From Beta vulgaris subsp. vulgaris (taxonomy: Eukaryota > Streptophyta > Magnoliopsida > Caryophyllales > Amaranthaceae): a stretch of DNA of 64,000 bases. The translations under genes were made by a program, and so were the position numbers. Positions 13,071 to 24,758 of this stretch are shown here, piece after piece (position 1 is the stretch's first letter; every line of letters starts with the position of its first letter). The notes under the pieces were generated by a model. That model was given only the letters and a program-made list of their open reading frames with translations, was not told the DNA's origin and ran no database searches. The stretch is from contig NC_079202.1 in assembly GCF_026745355.1 (NCBI RefSeq), forward strand, positions 2,193,614-2,257,613, in the 5' to 3' direction.

Positions 13071-14703
13071 TTTTTTTTTTTGAGGGGAAAGAGAAGTGCA
13101 TTAATCAAAGGGACAAAGTGTCCATAAGTACATAAGGTGTTACAGTACTAGGACAATGATGCTCCCAACATTGTTCAACACCAAAAGGCACAACTCTAGC
13201 AAGGTTATGGGCAACAGTATTCCCATCCCTTTTAACATGAGAAAAAGAAACAGAAGAAATGCATTACACATAGAAAGAATGTCCCCAAGTATTGCATCCA
13301 GATCTGAAAAGAAAATTGCTGCTTTCGTTAACCTCTTCGTTGCTACCAGAGAGTCAGATTCAAATATCACATCACCATACCCATGAGCTTTGGCCAAGCG
13401 GGTTGCCATGTAAATGGCCTTGCATTCAGCTACCTCGGGAGGCCAGTAGGCACGCACACGTCTAGTTGCAGCAAAGCACACCTTACCTTCCGAGTCACGG
13501 GCTATCACTCCAAGTCCCACCCATCCTTCTTCGGCCAAACTTGCATCCGTGTTCAATTTAATAGTGCCAACTGGGGGAGCATACCACCGGCTTGGGCTTG
13601 GAGCCGCGGGGAGGCGCACTCCTCCATAAATCCTCACAGCATAGTTATTAAAATCATCAACTTGTCTCATCATTCTCTGGCCCACAACAGTGGTAGGGTG
13701 ACTTGTATGCTCAAAGACTCTTCTGTTTCTTTCAATCCAAACATTCCATAGGATATAACAACCCTTTTGAACCACATTTGCATCCATCTGACTCCATCTG
13801 ACCAGGGTATCACACATGGCTTCGTCTTCCACCCCTGGCAATAATATGTAACTGCCCAGCTCTTCCCACAACTTGAGCGACATCGGGCAGCGATAGAATA
13901 AATGTGATTGCGTCTCATCCTCTCTATCACAACATGGGCACCCTGCTTCGTCGATGAGGTGGCGTCTCTGAAGCACTTTCCTTACTGGGAGTGAACTTGT
14001 GCAAGCACGCCACATGAAATGACGCACCTTAGGCGACACATTTAAGCTCCATAAAATATTCCACACTTTGTGAAAATCATCCAGGTTCCCCCTTTTCCCA
14101 ACATATAAGCAGTTTTCACCGAATAAGCGCCGTCCTTAGAGTACGCCCAAGTTAACTCGTCTTGTAGACATCTAGTGCTTAAAGGAATGGCCATTATACA
14201 CTGTTGATCACGTTCATTGAAATGACTCTCAATTAGTTCCACATTCCACTCCATCATGTCAACATCCATTAAATCTCCCACCACTTCTAGTCCCTCCACT
14301 CGAGCACTCTTGATGAATCTACCTTCTTCATCCCCTACCCATGGTGCACTCCATATGTCAATTTTCTTACCATCTCCAACCCTTCAAATCAAACCCTCCA
14401 ATACCAAGCTCTTTGCACCCCAAATACTCTGCCACGAGTAGCTATGCGAGTATCCTAACCGTGCTTGACAAACATCACCATGAGGATAATAGTTGGCACT
14501 CATTACCCTACTCGAAAGGGACTCTTTATTATGTAATAATCGCCAAACTTGTTTACCCAATAAAGCATCATTAAAAACCGCAAGGTCCTTAAATCCCATA
14601 CCCCCCATACACTTGGGTTTGCACATTTTTTCCCAACTTAGCCAATGCATCTTCCGCTCATCCCCTTTCCCTCCCCACCAGAATCGGGCCATAGCAAAGT
14701 GGA
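13071..14703 (-). mobile_element. 5'-truncated LINE: end of RT, zf-RVT and RNase H
   Basis: Read on the minus strand from 14700 to 13140. It starts with the post-RT segment (MARFWWGGKGDERKMHWLSW), continues with the zinc-binding zf-RVT module (CPCC-x-RE, then H-LFYRCP) and ends with an RNase H domain whose acidic residues are visible in KLNTDAS, AECKAIYMAT and FESDSL. Several frameshifts break it; one near 13230 puts the expected last segment (SHVKRDGN, then AH-LAR) out of frame. A T run at 13071-13081 is the poly(A) tail in reverse. It cannot transpose: endonuclease and RT core are missing. The word ATTTTTAT occurs at both edges and may be a weak target duplication. Confidence 0.85.
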
Positions 14704-15688
14704 TTTTTATAATAATTACGCAATTGTGTTAAATTAGTATATCTAGTTCAAGAAGGAAAGAAGAAAAGATTTATGACCCAACTTATTTTTTTTTTAAAAA
14801 AATAGTATGAATTACTCTCTAAATTTTGGATAATTTGTGGCCATGATAACTTGTCTAATTTAGACCATTTGTTTTTAATTTAAAATGTACACCATTTATT
14901 TAGTTAACTTTTATACATTGATAAATTCATTTATAGTTAAACTAAAACTAAAGCTAACATACATTCATAAAAACCGTTCGTTTGATTTTCGGCAAATTTC
15001 TTTGAATGTTTTAGATCAACGAGATCAATGGATGAGATGAGTTACCAAAAATAGGGGATTGAGATTAAGTAGTTGCAGTGGCTATAAATTTAATGTAGCT
15101 ACTCAAAAAGCTTCCAATTTCGATAGTATTACAAATATAAAATTTTATGAATCTAACTAAGTTTATCTTTTTCGAAAAGTCTTGTGTCAGATTGTCTCAC
15201 TACAAGGTATGATTAAGACAAATACCAATTTAAACTAATAATTTATACCTTTAAATTGATAACAAGACCTCGTCTTAATCACTATAATTAATTGAGACGT
15301 GTCTCTTACAAAACATTTTGCTATCTTTTTATCTATCTCCTTACAATGAAAATGACCAACAATACTAACATCACATTTATTGTACAAGATCAATTTATAC
15401 TGAGAAAATGTATTGACCGACGTGACTAGAATTGTATATTGTTTTGAAGAGGGTAGTGTCTACTGTCTAGTCATGTCTTTTACAATTATTCTTCGTCGTT
15501 AAGCTAATGTTTCATTAGGCAATGTGGCACCAGCCACCAGGCACCCATAGATGATAGACCCACCTACCATATAAACCCCACCCAAACTTTTTAGAAGGGA
15601 GAAAACTCGAGAAATTATATAGAGTAATATTTTTAAAAAAGAAAAACTAGTAAGAAACCTCTAGAGTGCTCTCAGCCTATTACATAAT
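14704..15688. other. AT-rich intergenic stretch
   Basis: About 1 kb without an open frame of note. I see no recognised element; words such as GTCTCAC and GAGACGTGTCTC near 15200 and 15300 hint at an old inverted-repeat element but do not define one. Confidence 0.4.
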
Positions 15689-15702
15689 GCTTCCGTCCGA
15701 AA

Positions 15703-15916
15703 AGATAGGAGTTAACTCAAGTGGATAGAGCGCTCCTCCTTAGCCCTTGAGGTCAGGGCTTCGATCCTTACCTCTAGCATTATGCTGGTTATTTCCTTAG
15801 CATGCTATGCATGCCTTACCAGCCAATGTGTTGGTGTTTCCTATAGGCTAGTAGCCTTGTAGGGGTTAGCCCTTGAGCTGACTTAATTTCCTAATTAAAA
15901 TAAATAAATAAATAAA
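15703..15916 (+). mobile_element. tRNA-derived SINE with target duplication
   Basis: Flanked by GCTTCCGTCCGAAA (15689-15702) and GCTTCCATCCGAAA (15917-15930), a 14-bp duplication with one mismatch. The 5' part carries RNA polymerase III promoter-like boxes: TAACTCAAGTGGATAGAGCG (box A region) and GGGCTTCGATCC (box B region). The 3' end is a (TAAA)n tail. Length 214 bp, typical of plant SINEs. It is a retroposed copy, not a tRNA gene. Confidence 0.85.
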
Positions 15917-15930
15917 GCTTCCATCCGAAA

Positions 15931-16738
15931 GTCCATTATAAGCCAGATATCTCCCCAACTCCCCTCTTCTTCTTAAATCCCAATCAAATATGTAGAGTAA
16001 AATTTGCTCTTTAACACGACCGCAATTCCTTATAAGAGTAATATCCTCTACTTTTTTTAGTTGTATCTAAAGCAACTAAGACATTTTGTCCATATATAAT
16101 TTCGACCATTAATCTTTTAATTTGTGTAAAATTTAATATTAAAAAAATATAAAACTACACATATCTAACATTTAACAAGACCCCGCATAATTATATTTTT
16201 ATTTGAATAATACAAGACGATCAAAATTGGGTATTAAGCCAGTGTCAAAAGTCAATATTACACAACTAAACATTTTTAATAACCCAAAAGACAATATATT
16301 GCTACAAACTATAGGTTAGTCTAAATATTTTTTTCCTTTTTCAATCATTACAATAATTTTGACTTTTAAACCATTTATTTATAAATTTAAGCATAATTTT
16401 TGCTAGTATACTGATATTAAAATAAATTTTATTATAAAATATGTCGTTGGGTTTATTCTAATGTATATCATCTAATCTTCATAATATTAATATTTAGTTT
16501 TTACTAGTCAAAATCTTAAGATACTAAACTTCAAGATTTCATGTTGACAAATATAAAATCAAATAATAATTATATAAAAAAAGAGGTAGTATAATAAGAA
16601 TACCATGGATTATTTTTATTTTAAATCAAAAAAGAAAAGGAATGAAAAAGCAGCCAAGAAGAAAAAAGATGGGATTCAAGGGTGAAAATGTGCCCCATTT
16701 TTTTGTCTCATTTGGACCCACACATCCTATTTGCTCTC
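15931..16738. other. Upstream region of the bZIP gene
   Basis: About 800 bp of AT-rich sequence between the SINE and the TATA box. No open frame or element is recognised. A/T tracts dominate to about 16640. Confidence 0.4.
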
Positions 16739-16746
16739 TATAAATA
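16739..16746 (+). promoter_or_regulatory. TATA box of the bZIP gene
   Basis: TATAAATA preceded by a pyrimidine-rich stretch and followed at about 30 bp by a plausible start region rich in CT. It lies 102 bp upstream of the bZIP ATG, giving a short 5' leader of roughly 75 bp without an upstream ATG. Confidence 0.6.
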
Positions 16747-16847
16747 ACCAACTCCAACAATGCAATTCTTCCCTTTTCTCCTCCTAATCTCTCTTCCCAC
16801 AACATTTCAAAAAAATTCTGTCCATATTTCCCCGGTTCACAACAATA

Positions 16848-17285
16848 ATGTGTCCTTCAGAACCGGTTCACTTCGAACCGGCTTCCTTTGGTGACTTGAT
16901 CAACGACTTTCTTTCTACTTGCCAAGAAAACCCCCGGTCCGGTTCAGACGAGAAAAACCAAGAAAGTGTAAGCATGCAATTTGCAATGACAACCAAATAT
17001 GAATCACGTTATTATAACGAGTATAATGAGCGTAAAATTCGTCGAATGTTATCAAACCGGCTATCTGCAAGGCGGTCTAGATTGCGCAAAAAAACACACT
17101 TGGAAAATACTACTACGGAGTTAAACCGGTCTAAAGCTCTAAACCGAGAATTAAAAAACCGGTTGAGTTTGTTCACGTATCAACTTTATATTGTAAGGAG
17201 AGAAAATGAGCAACTTTGTTGTGAGACTGTTTTGCTTAACCAAAGATTGTATGATCTCTACCATTCTTTGGTAGGTATCAATTAA
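16848..17285 (+). CDS. Small intronless bZIP transcription factor
   Basis: 145 residues in one exon, as is usual for plant group S bZIP genes. The basic region spans about residues 61-82 (ERKIRRMLSN then RLSARRSRLRKK) and keeps the N-x7-R signature, N70 and R78. The common NRESARRSR is changed to NRLSARRSR. The zipper is weak at its start: the heptad positions after R78 are T88, S95, L102, F109, V116, L123 and L130, so the first two leucines are missing and dimerisation may depend on the later heptads or on a partner. The N-terminus (residues 1-60) is acidic and polar with no known domain. It should be nuclear and bind ACGT-type sites, by family knowledge. The ATG at 16848 is the first in the leader and follows AACAATA. 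Codons match the AT-rich surroundings. Which member of group S it corresponds to cannot be told from sequence reading alone. Confidence 0.88.
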   Translation: MCPSEPVHFEPASFGDLINDFLSTCQENPRSGSDEKNQESVSMQFAMTTKYESRYYNEYNERKIRRMLSNRLSARRSRLRKKTHLENTTTELNRSKALNRELKNRLSLFTYQLYIVRRENEQLCCETVLLNQRLYDLYHSLVGIN

Positions 17286-17937
17286 CGGTCATTAGTAATT
17301 CAAAATTATGACTAAAATTATTTAGTGCCTAAAAGAATGTCCAAACTTTTTTGCACTTCTTTTTCATAATTCTATCTTTTTGGGGAACTTTTTATCATTT
17401 CTTTCGCAAGCTTTTGTACATACCTAAACTCCGATTTTAGAAGTCTATATACTACTTCTATACTGAAGATTTGAGGGTTGCATAGATGAGAAATGTTCTT
17501 TTTAAGCGTACTATAGCCTATAGGTAGACTTAGTGACAAAGGTATTCATTCGGTCATTAGACAAATTAAATGATACATCAAGACTCAAGTTCAGTTGAAT
17601 ATATATTTCTTCTATCGTTTCTACCTATTATTTTGATTTGGGTTGATTAGAAATTAATACTTCTATCTTGTTAGATAAATATGTAACCTTATTTATACAC
17701 CCCTTAAGAGAAAGGGAAGAATATTATAGGAGCTCTAGGTAAACGCAAATTATAGAAATTTAGAATAAATTATTTAATTTTAACATAAAATTAGACAAAT
17801 TCAAGTCCATATATGTTCTCTTAATAAACCCATTTCATCTCACTCTAACTCAGCATTATCTGCCTAGACATCTCGCACTAACCTAGTCGTTCTTTCTCTT
17901 CTCTTTTCTTTGTTTACTTTCCAATCTTGAAAGTCTT

Positions 17938-17999
17938 ACCAAATGGATTAAACTAGTCACCAAATGGATAAAACTAGTCACTAAATGGATTAAAAAATG
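17938..17999. repeat. 21-bp tandem repeat, three copies
   Basis: Units ACCAAATGGATTAAACTAGTC, ACCAAATGGATAAAACTAGTC and a third, partly diverged ACTAAATGGATTAAA follow head to tail with a 21-bp period. Confidence 0.85.
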
Positions 18000-18861
18000 T
18001 GCTTATTGAATAGATTAAATTGATCAATAAATCACTATATTAAGAAAGGTTGTTCGTGTTATTCTTAATATTAAGAGTAGTCGATCTCTTACAAGACCAA
18101 CTGCTAGGTGAATATACTACTTCTGCTTGACAATTGCTTCTAGATGATACTTCTTCTGTTTTTTCTATTGCATCACTCGAGATTCATTGTCAATGCACGA
18201 TTTTGATCATTCACATATTCAAGGAAAATTTAATGTGATGAATTAATAATCTCAACTTCACATGTCTTCTAAAAATAATCTCAACTTTTGATTATTTTGA
18301 AATAATCTCAAGTTTGTAGGGGTGTCTTCTCAGCCTGAACTACTAATCTTCCTCTATGTCATAGCCAAAATGGATTAGTGAAAGCAATAAAAATAACAAT
18401 TTGGATTAACATGTGAAGATCATCCCACTACAAGTAGGGATTTTTCATGAATTATCCATAGTTTTATTTTGAAAAGATGGGTGCAGTGAAAGTTGGAAAT
18501 ATCCTTATCAATTTTCTATTATTAGCAAATAGTAAAAAAAAATTAATGTCTTTAGATATACATGTTGAGATTAAGGCAACATTATCTCAATTATTAAAAT
18601 AAGATTTTTTAAAAAAAATATATTCGTCAATATAATTCAGTCAAAACTTGCTATCATATGAATAGTGTAAAAGTCATAATAATGCAATGGAAGTATTTAA
18701 TATTGCTATCTGATGCAATTATAGAAGAATATTGTATTAGCTAATTTGACACAAACAAATTACACTGACACATTTATTGTTATTATGTTTCTCGAAAAAA
18801 TGTTAAGACCATCTTAGTTACTAAGACGAGTATCTGCGAAGTTTAGTTTATTACATGTATA

Positions 18862-18922
18862 TATTATCAATTTATGCATAGTTATTATCAATTTATGCAT
18901 AGTTATTATCAATTTATACATA
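18862..18922. repeat. 21-bp tandem repeat, three copies
   Basis: The word TATTATCAATTTATGCATAGT is repeated exactly once and followed by a third copy ending in ATACATAC. Similar single words (CAGTTTATGCATA) are scattered to about 19060. Confidence 0.85.
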
Positions 18923-20385
18923 CTTCTTTAGCTCTTCAGTTATACGTATTTAATATCAGTTTATGCATATTTCATATGTGTATTTAATTCATATCAGTTT
19001 GTAAGGTATGTATGAACAAATAATATGTATGTACAAATTCATGCATAAATTGATATGGGATATGTATAAACTTATAAACTAACAACTAACTAATATGTTT
19101 AAATTGATAGCAAATAAATACCCTTGAATAAATAAATATTAAGCTTTGCTACAAGTAAAGTAACTAAAACTTTTATTCTTGGCTATTCACATTTTTTTTA
19201 CTCTTCATGTATAAAACTATCACCCTTTTACTTTTCTATATATGTTCTAATATTTACAAAAAAAATTAGCTACAAAACTTACAACGAAGTAAAACTGATA
19301 CTACACACATTCCAAATGGAGGAGGATTTCACATTTAGTTAATTTAGTGTTGTCGTTTTAGGTAGCTAACTGGTTTCTTTTCCCGGACAATGTTTCGGAT
19401 CAGTTACAATAAGCAAATATGTTATTATTTTTAAGTTTCATAATTTTCTTTGCTACTTTCTTATTTTTTGTCCATTAATAAATTGAAAAATTCACGTCAC
19501 GACATGATAAGTTAAAAAAAATCAAAAGGTTTGAGTTTGGAAACAATACCTTAAAAGGAATTGTGGTAACAGAATATGACCTCAATATTCTCTTGTAAGT
19601 ACATTAATAAAGAGTGTTAGAGATATATATACTTGTTTAAGTCTTTTTAGTTAATTATAATTATTACAAGACTTCATGATATTTTATTTGCAACATTATA
19701 CAACAAAGTCATAGTGTATTGATGGTTAAGCTCTTACTTTTCATTTCAAAGCTCAAGTCACTCACGTGTTTGATACTTTGCACTTACACAATTTTTTTAA
19801 GAGAGAAGTACACATAAACATAAAACATTTGCATTAGAATTTGGAAAAGAGTGTCACATGGCATATAAGCTTTCTTTGGCATGCCTTTTAATATATTTGT
19901 ATAGATATTGAGCTTTCTATCTTTGTCATTTACACATTGTGTATTTTTGAGTATTATGATGGACGTACTTTATTATGCTTTTCGTTAGCGCAATTGTTAT
20001 TCATTATTCATGATCTTTTTTATATTTTTAAGAATTATGTTTGGATTGTTTTGTAGATAAGTAAATATATATTAAACATACTAAAACTATCAAGAACGGA
20101 ATATACGTATAAAAATAATCTTATTAAATCTAACTATACTATTATTTTATATGGATTTGACTTCTTATAATCTATTTTTATTCCGTCCTATATATTGTTG
20201 TTTAGCTTTTAGTTTTTACTGATCCATTTGAACGCAATTTTCTTCCTATATGATATTATTTCACCTAATTATTTAATGTTCTATTTGCATTTTATATCAA
20301 TACGATAACATATTTTTGATAAATTTATTATTCTTTCATATTATCAATTATAATTATACAATGAATTTAGGTTTTTATATATGCT

Positions 20386-20388
<3 letters not shown>

Positions 20389-20452
<64 letters not shown>
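20389..20452. repeat. (TA)n microsatellite
   Basis: An uninterrupted TA repeat of about 32 units. It ends exactly at the left terminus of the TIR element that follows. Confidence 0.95.
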
Positions 20453-20455
<3 letters not shown>

Positions 20456-20684
20456 GTGAGTTCATATGAGAATGCATACTTATATGAGAAATGAGAATGA
20501 ATTTTATATGCTATAACTCTTATGAATAAGTGATGTAACTCTAATGAAAAAGTGATGTAACTCCAAAAACAAAATATTTGAGAAAAAAAAATTCAAAACA
20601 AACAATTTTTTTTTGTAACTCTAAACCAATCATATGGTTGAGATTCATTCTCATTTAAGAAGCATTCTCATGTGATCTTGCCTC
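20453..20684. mobile_element. Short TIR element inserted in a TA tract
   Basis: The left end GAAGTGAGTTCATATGAGAA and the right end in reverse GAGGCAAGATCACATGAGAA form an imperfect inverted repeat of about 23 bp, extended by shared GAGAATGAAT words inside. TA-rich sequence flanks both sides. 232 bp, no coding frame. Confidence 0.55.
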
Positions 20685-20689
20685 TATAT

Positions 20690-20735
20690 ATGTGTGTGTG
20701 CGTGCGTGCGTGCGTGCGCGCGCGTGCGTGTGTGT
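20690..20735. repeat. (TG/CG)n alternating purine-pyrimidine tract
   Basis: A strict alternation of TG, CG and GC steps over about 46 bp, following a short TA stretch. Such tracts can adopt Z-DNA in principle. The open frame on the minus strand through it is low-complexity and is not a gene. Confidence 0.9.
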
Positions 20736-21879
20736 AAGAATTATGCATAAACTCATAACAACCATACATAAATTGATAATAATTACAAATAAACTGAAAT
20801 GACAGAAACTCATCTTAGTTTTAAAGATGGTGTCAATCAACTGATCAAGACCTTTTCTATTTATTTTTGCGTTTTGTTAATAAGGTAGCTAGATATATTG
20901 TGAGTTTATTGGAAATAAATATGACATACAAATATTGAATAACTAAAACAATAAAACACTAAAAGCTTGTCATTTTATTAAAATATTCGAATACGAGATT
21001 TGTGAAGTTGTGTATTTAAAAATGAGTTTTATCAACTTAATCCATTTTGTACATATTTGTAAAACTTTATCAATAAAGTTGTGTACTTTGTTCATGTTAT
21101 ATATCTATTATGTCGATTTGTAGACATCAGATATTATAAGTTAGATGGGGACTACAAATCCAAGCCCATATTTGATGATCGTGATATCAAAACATTAAAG
21201 CTTGACATTACACTTTTCTCGTTGAAGACTGGACCATGTTCATGAATCATGATCGATAAAACAACGAAAAAAGATTACACAAGCTCCATTCTTTGAAGGT
21301 AAGAAAAAAGATTTCATTAGGTCAAGACTGCTTTTTTAACTATTTAATAATGACACATGCATGCATATAATCTCCTATAGCAGATTCAACTTTCGGAGAG
21401 CAAAAAAAATACTGTAGTCCGTTGGCCCACATATAATGCTTTGATTCGAATCTAAAAGATCATATAATGTTTTGATTCGAATAAAAAAACATACTTTTGA
21501 AATGTTTGTTTTTCCACGCAACTTAATATTTTTAGTTGTGCACACATGAAAATTATAAAAAAGTTATAATTTGATAGTATGCATCGAGACGAATTTAACA
21601 AGACTCCACTTGATTATTTTTTCTTTATATAATGGCTATATATTGGAGTCAAAATTGATTAATGAATAGTGTCATTTCACCCAATGTTTCATTTAAAACA
21701 AAACAGAGAAAGTATAACGCTTTGATCGATCGATTATAGTTATTATTACACATAGGCAAATTAAACATGCAAGCTGTTTTGACTCTTGACTTGAGCCTTT
21801 GTTAATTGATAGATATGTTGTTTCATAGGGAGCCACATTGTAACGATTAGATCATAGATGGGGAGTTGATTGGCAATTT
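20736..21879. other. AT-rich intergenic stretch
   Basis: No supported gene. A 24-bp word (ATATAATGCTTTGATTCGAAT and a near copy) occurs twice, near 21432 and 21463. Nothing else is recognised. Confidence 0.4.
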
Positions 21880-23171
21880 TACATTTTTTCTTTGACAACG
21901 AGAGATCGTAACAAGAAACAAGAAAATAAAATTAACATGAAAGGAAAGAAAAAGTAGCCCTGCGACAGAGATTTGCTAACGCACGAGCAGAAGCGACCTG
22001 AATTGTGTTCACTTTAACGATATGACACCAATCGAAGAAACCAACCATAGATTGAATGTCATGTATCGTATGTTGTATCAACATGATCTCGAGCTGTAGG
22101 AGATTGTAAGAGGCAGACCAACATAGCCAAGTCAATATAGATTAAAATATGTGAGAGAGCATTACTGTGTCTTGCCCACGTTAGAGCCAGGAGGCAAGCT
22201 CTAGCCTCTGTATGGATAGCAGAGGAGGCTAAAAACCGCTGAGCATGACTAGTTGTTGTAGGTATCCCTGGGAAACGAGCAACCCAAGCTGCACCACCCC
22301 GGCCGTTGAGTATGCCTGATCAAAGAACCATCAATCCTAATCAGAGCCTCCGGAGAAGATGGGGTATAGCTACCAAAAGTGGCAAAGAGGAAACCAGGAG
22401 CTGGACCCCATCCCGGTGATAACTCAAAACTTCCTCAGGTGTCTGGGAAAACGTTAAATGTTGTTGTTTTCCCTTTCCATATGTTGTTGTAGAACTTAAA
22501 CGGTGGCACGAACACATATGAAAACCTGATCATCACGAGTTTTCCAGATAGCCCAAATATTGCCTATGAAGGCACTCAAACTACTACTATGAATGTTTTC
22601 AATCTCCGTAAATTGAATGATAGATTGTAGAAGCCAACTCCTAAAAGAAGGAGATACATTATTATCAATATCAAACATCGTTAATTTAGTAATTGACCAA
22701 GCTTCCAAGGCAAGCGGGCACTCCCGGAAAAGATGATCAGGAGATTCAGTATCACCCAAACATATAGGACAGGAATCATAATAATCTCCAAGTCTGTGAC
22801 GAAATAAGTTATATGAAGTCACAAGATCATTGTGCTAAAGTTTCGAAATTAGAAGCTTCCATTGTGGCATGATATTCAACCTCCAAATAATGCGAAAGAA
22901 ACGCAAATGCAATAGAGATGTCATGCTACATATATCATTTTTTATTGTTGAAGAACAAGAACGTATGTGGATTTAGCGGAATACATACCATATTTTGTAT
23001 ATGGCCAGTATAATTCATCTTTGGGAGTAGAAATGCAGGGGAGCTCGAGTCCTAGAATTTGCCTAGCACTTGAAGGGGTAAACATACTTTGAACTTTGTT
23101 ACTATCCCATTTTTCGTCATTCTCAGAGATAAGCTCAGCTCAACTACTTTAAGTCGAGTAGCCACACGTAA

Positions 23172-23575
23172 GCGTGTGCACAAACCGGCCAGGACCGAAA
23201 TTTGGACCGGACCAGAATTTGGAGGCCCGATCCCCAGTCTGCCGAATATCACGATTCCGGTCCACCGGTTTGGTCCGTTCCGATTCAAACCCGAAAAATT
23301 TCGGTCCGGATCACTTGAATCGGAATTTCTATTATCTTAGTAAAAAAAAAAAGGTTTATATGTTAAAAAAAAAAGTTAGAAACTTAAAACCTACTATTTA
23401 TTCCTTTACAATTATTGTTATTAAAATTATTAATTTCTAATGTATATAATTTATAAAAAAAGGTTTAAATAAAATAAAAAAGATTTATTTTTCGGAAAAA
23501 AAAATTCCGGTCCAAGAAAATCCCGGATTCCAATCCGGCGGTCCTAGAGCGTTGCACACCCCTAACCACATGTAA
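23172..23575. mobile_element. Palindromic TIR element inside the LINE
   Basis: Bounded by CCACACGTAA (23162-23171) and CCACATGTAA (23576-23585), a 10-bp duplication with one mismatch. The ends GCGTGTGCAC and, in reverse, TTAGGGGTGTGCAAC are related, and the subterminal parts are rich in CCGGTCC/GGACCGG words in both orientations around an A/T-rich centre. Taking it out reconnects the post-RT segments of the host LINE. The 9-11 bp duplication would fit a Mutator-like MITE; the family is not certain. Confidence 0.65.
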
Positions 23576-24758
23576 CGTAACATTATCCTTACCGGAGTTT
23601 GCCCATGCACCCATTTGTCTTGAGCCGCTAGAATACTTTGCCGATTACCAACTTTCCAAGCGCAATGATTGAATCCCAATGGTGTCGTAATTCGTTGTTG
23701 CTTTCAAAATTCATTCATATATAAATTTGTTGTTGCTTTCAAAATTCGATGTGTGGCCCAGGACATCATTGTGCTCCTAGAGTGAATCACAATGGTGTCG
23801 TAAATTTGTGAAAGTAATAACTAGGGATGCTGCTGAATGCGCCAGGCTTTCTGCGTCAACAATACTTCGTTGAAGGTGCCAATCTGCGTAGCCCGAGACC
23901 TCCCATCCCCTTTAGGAGGTGTAGATATGCATGTTTTCGCCAATGTATACCTTGATTAGAAGTACCTTTCCAGCAGAAACGTGCTAGAAGACCATTAAGC
24001 TTGTGCACAATAGTTTGGGTACTACTGAAAACAGTTAGTTGATGCATAATTGTGCGAACTAGGATGGAATATATAATGATCATTTTTGTTGATTGAGATA
24101 GAGTACGAAGGCGTCATTGAGAAAATTTCCCAAAATTTGGTCAAGTAGAGGAGTGAAGTGTCATATTTGAGAGCCCTGAATATCTACCGGGGTGCCAAGA
24201 TACACTCCTAAAGAGGGGTGGGATTCCATCCTGAGAATAGCCTTATATTCTTGCTGTTGGTGTTGTGGAATATTAGCGCTAAATTTGAAAAAAAAGATTT
24301 CTGTAAATTCAGCATTTGGTTAGAGATAGTGCAGAACCTCTCTATCATTAAATTGATATTAGTGCAAACTTCCTGCGAGGCTCGAAAAAACAAGAGTGAA
24401 TCATCCGCAAATAATAAATGTGAAATAATCAGGGCTTGTGAACGTGTATGAATACCCTTAAATTGTTGGATATCCACAGCTAATGAGGGCAATCTTGATA
24501 AAATATCCATACAGAATAGAAATAGATACGGAGAAAGTGGATCACCCTGCCTGGCCTCAATCCACATCGAGGAACAAAAAGGGTAGTGAGTTGACATTGA
24601 TTAAGATGTGAAATAACAGTATTGGGATGTATTGTTGAATTAGGTTAACCCATTTCTTCGAAAATCCATACGCAGTCAGGATTTTTAGAATAATAACCAA
24701 CTCACACAATCATAAGCCTTGTTTATGTCCATATTAAGTGCAACAAATGACAAAGACC

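Larger units (their letters stand above)
17286..20388. other. Long AT-rich gene-free stretch
   Basis: Three kilobases with no supported gene. The first part is the 3' flank of the bZIP gene. Two small tandem repeats (17938-17999 and 18862-18922) are the only structure recognised. No LTR, LINE or MITE ends were found. Confidence 0.5.

Noticed and set aside
13156..13751. Plus-strand frames opposite the LINE
   Set aside because: They are antisense shadows of the zf-RVT and RNase H reading frame.
15703..15800. tRNA gene on the plus strand
   Set aside because: The tRNA-like head continues into a SINE body with a TAAA tail and target duplication.
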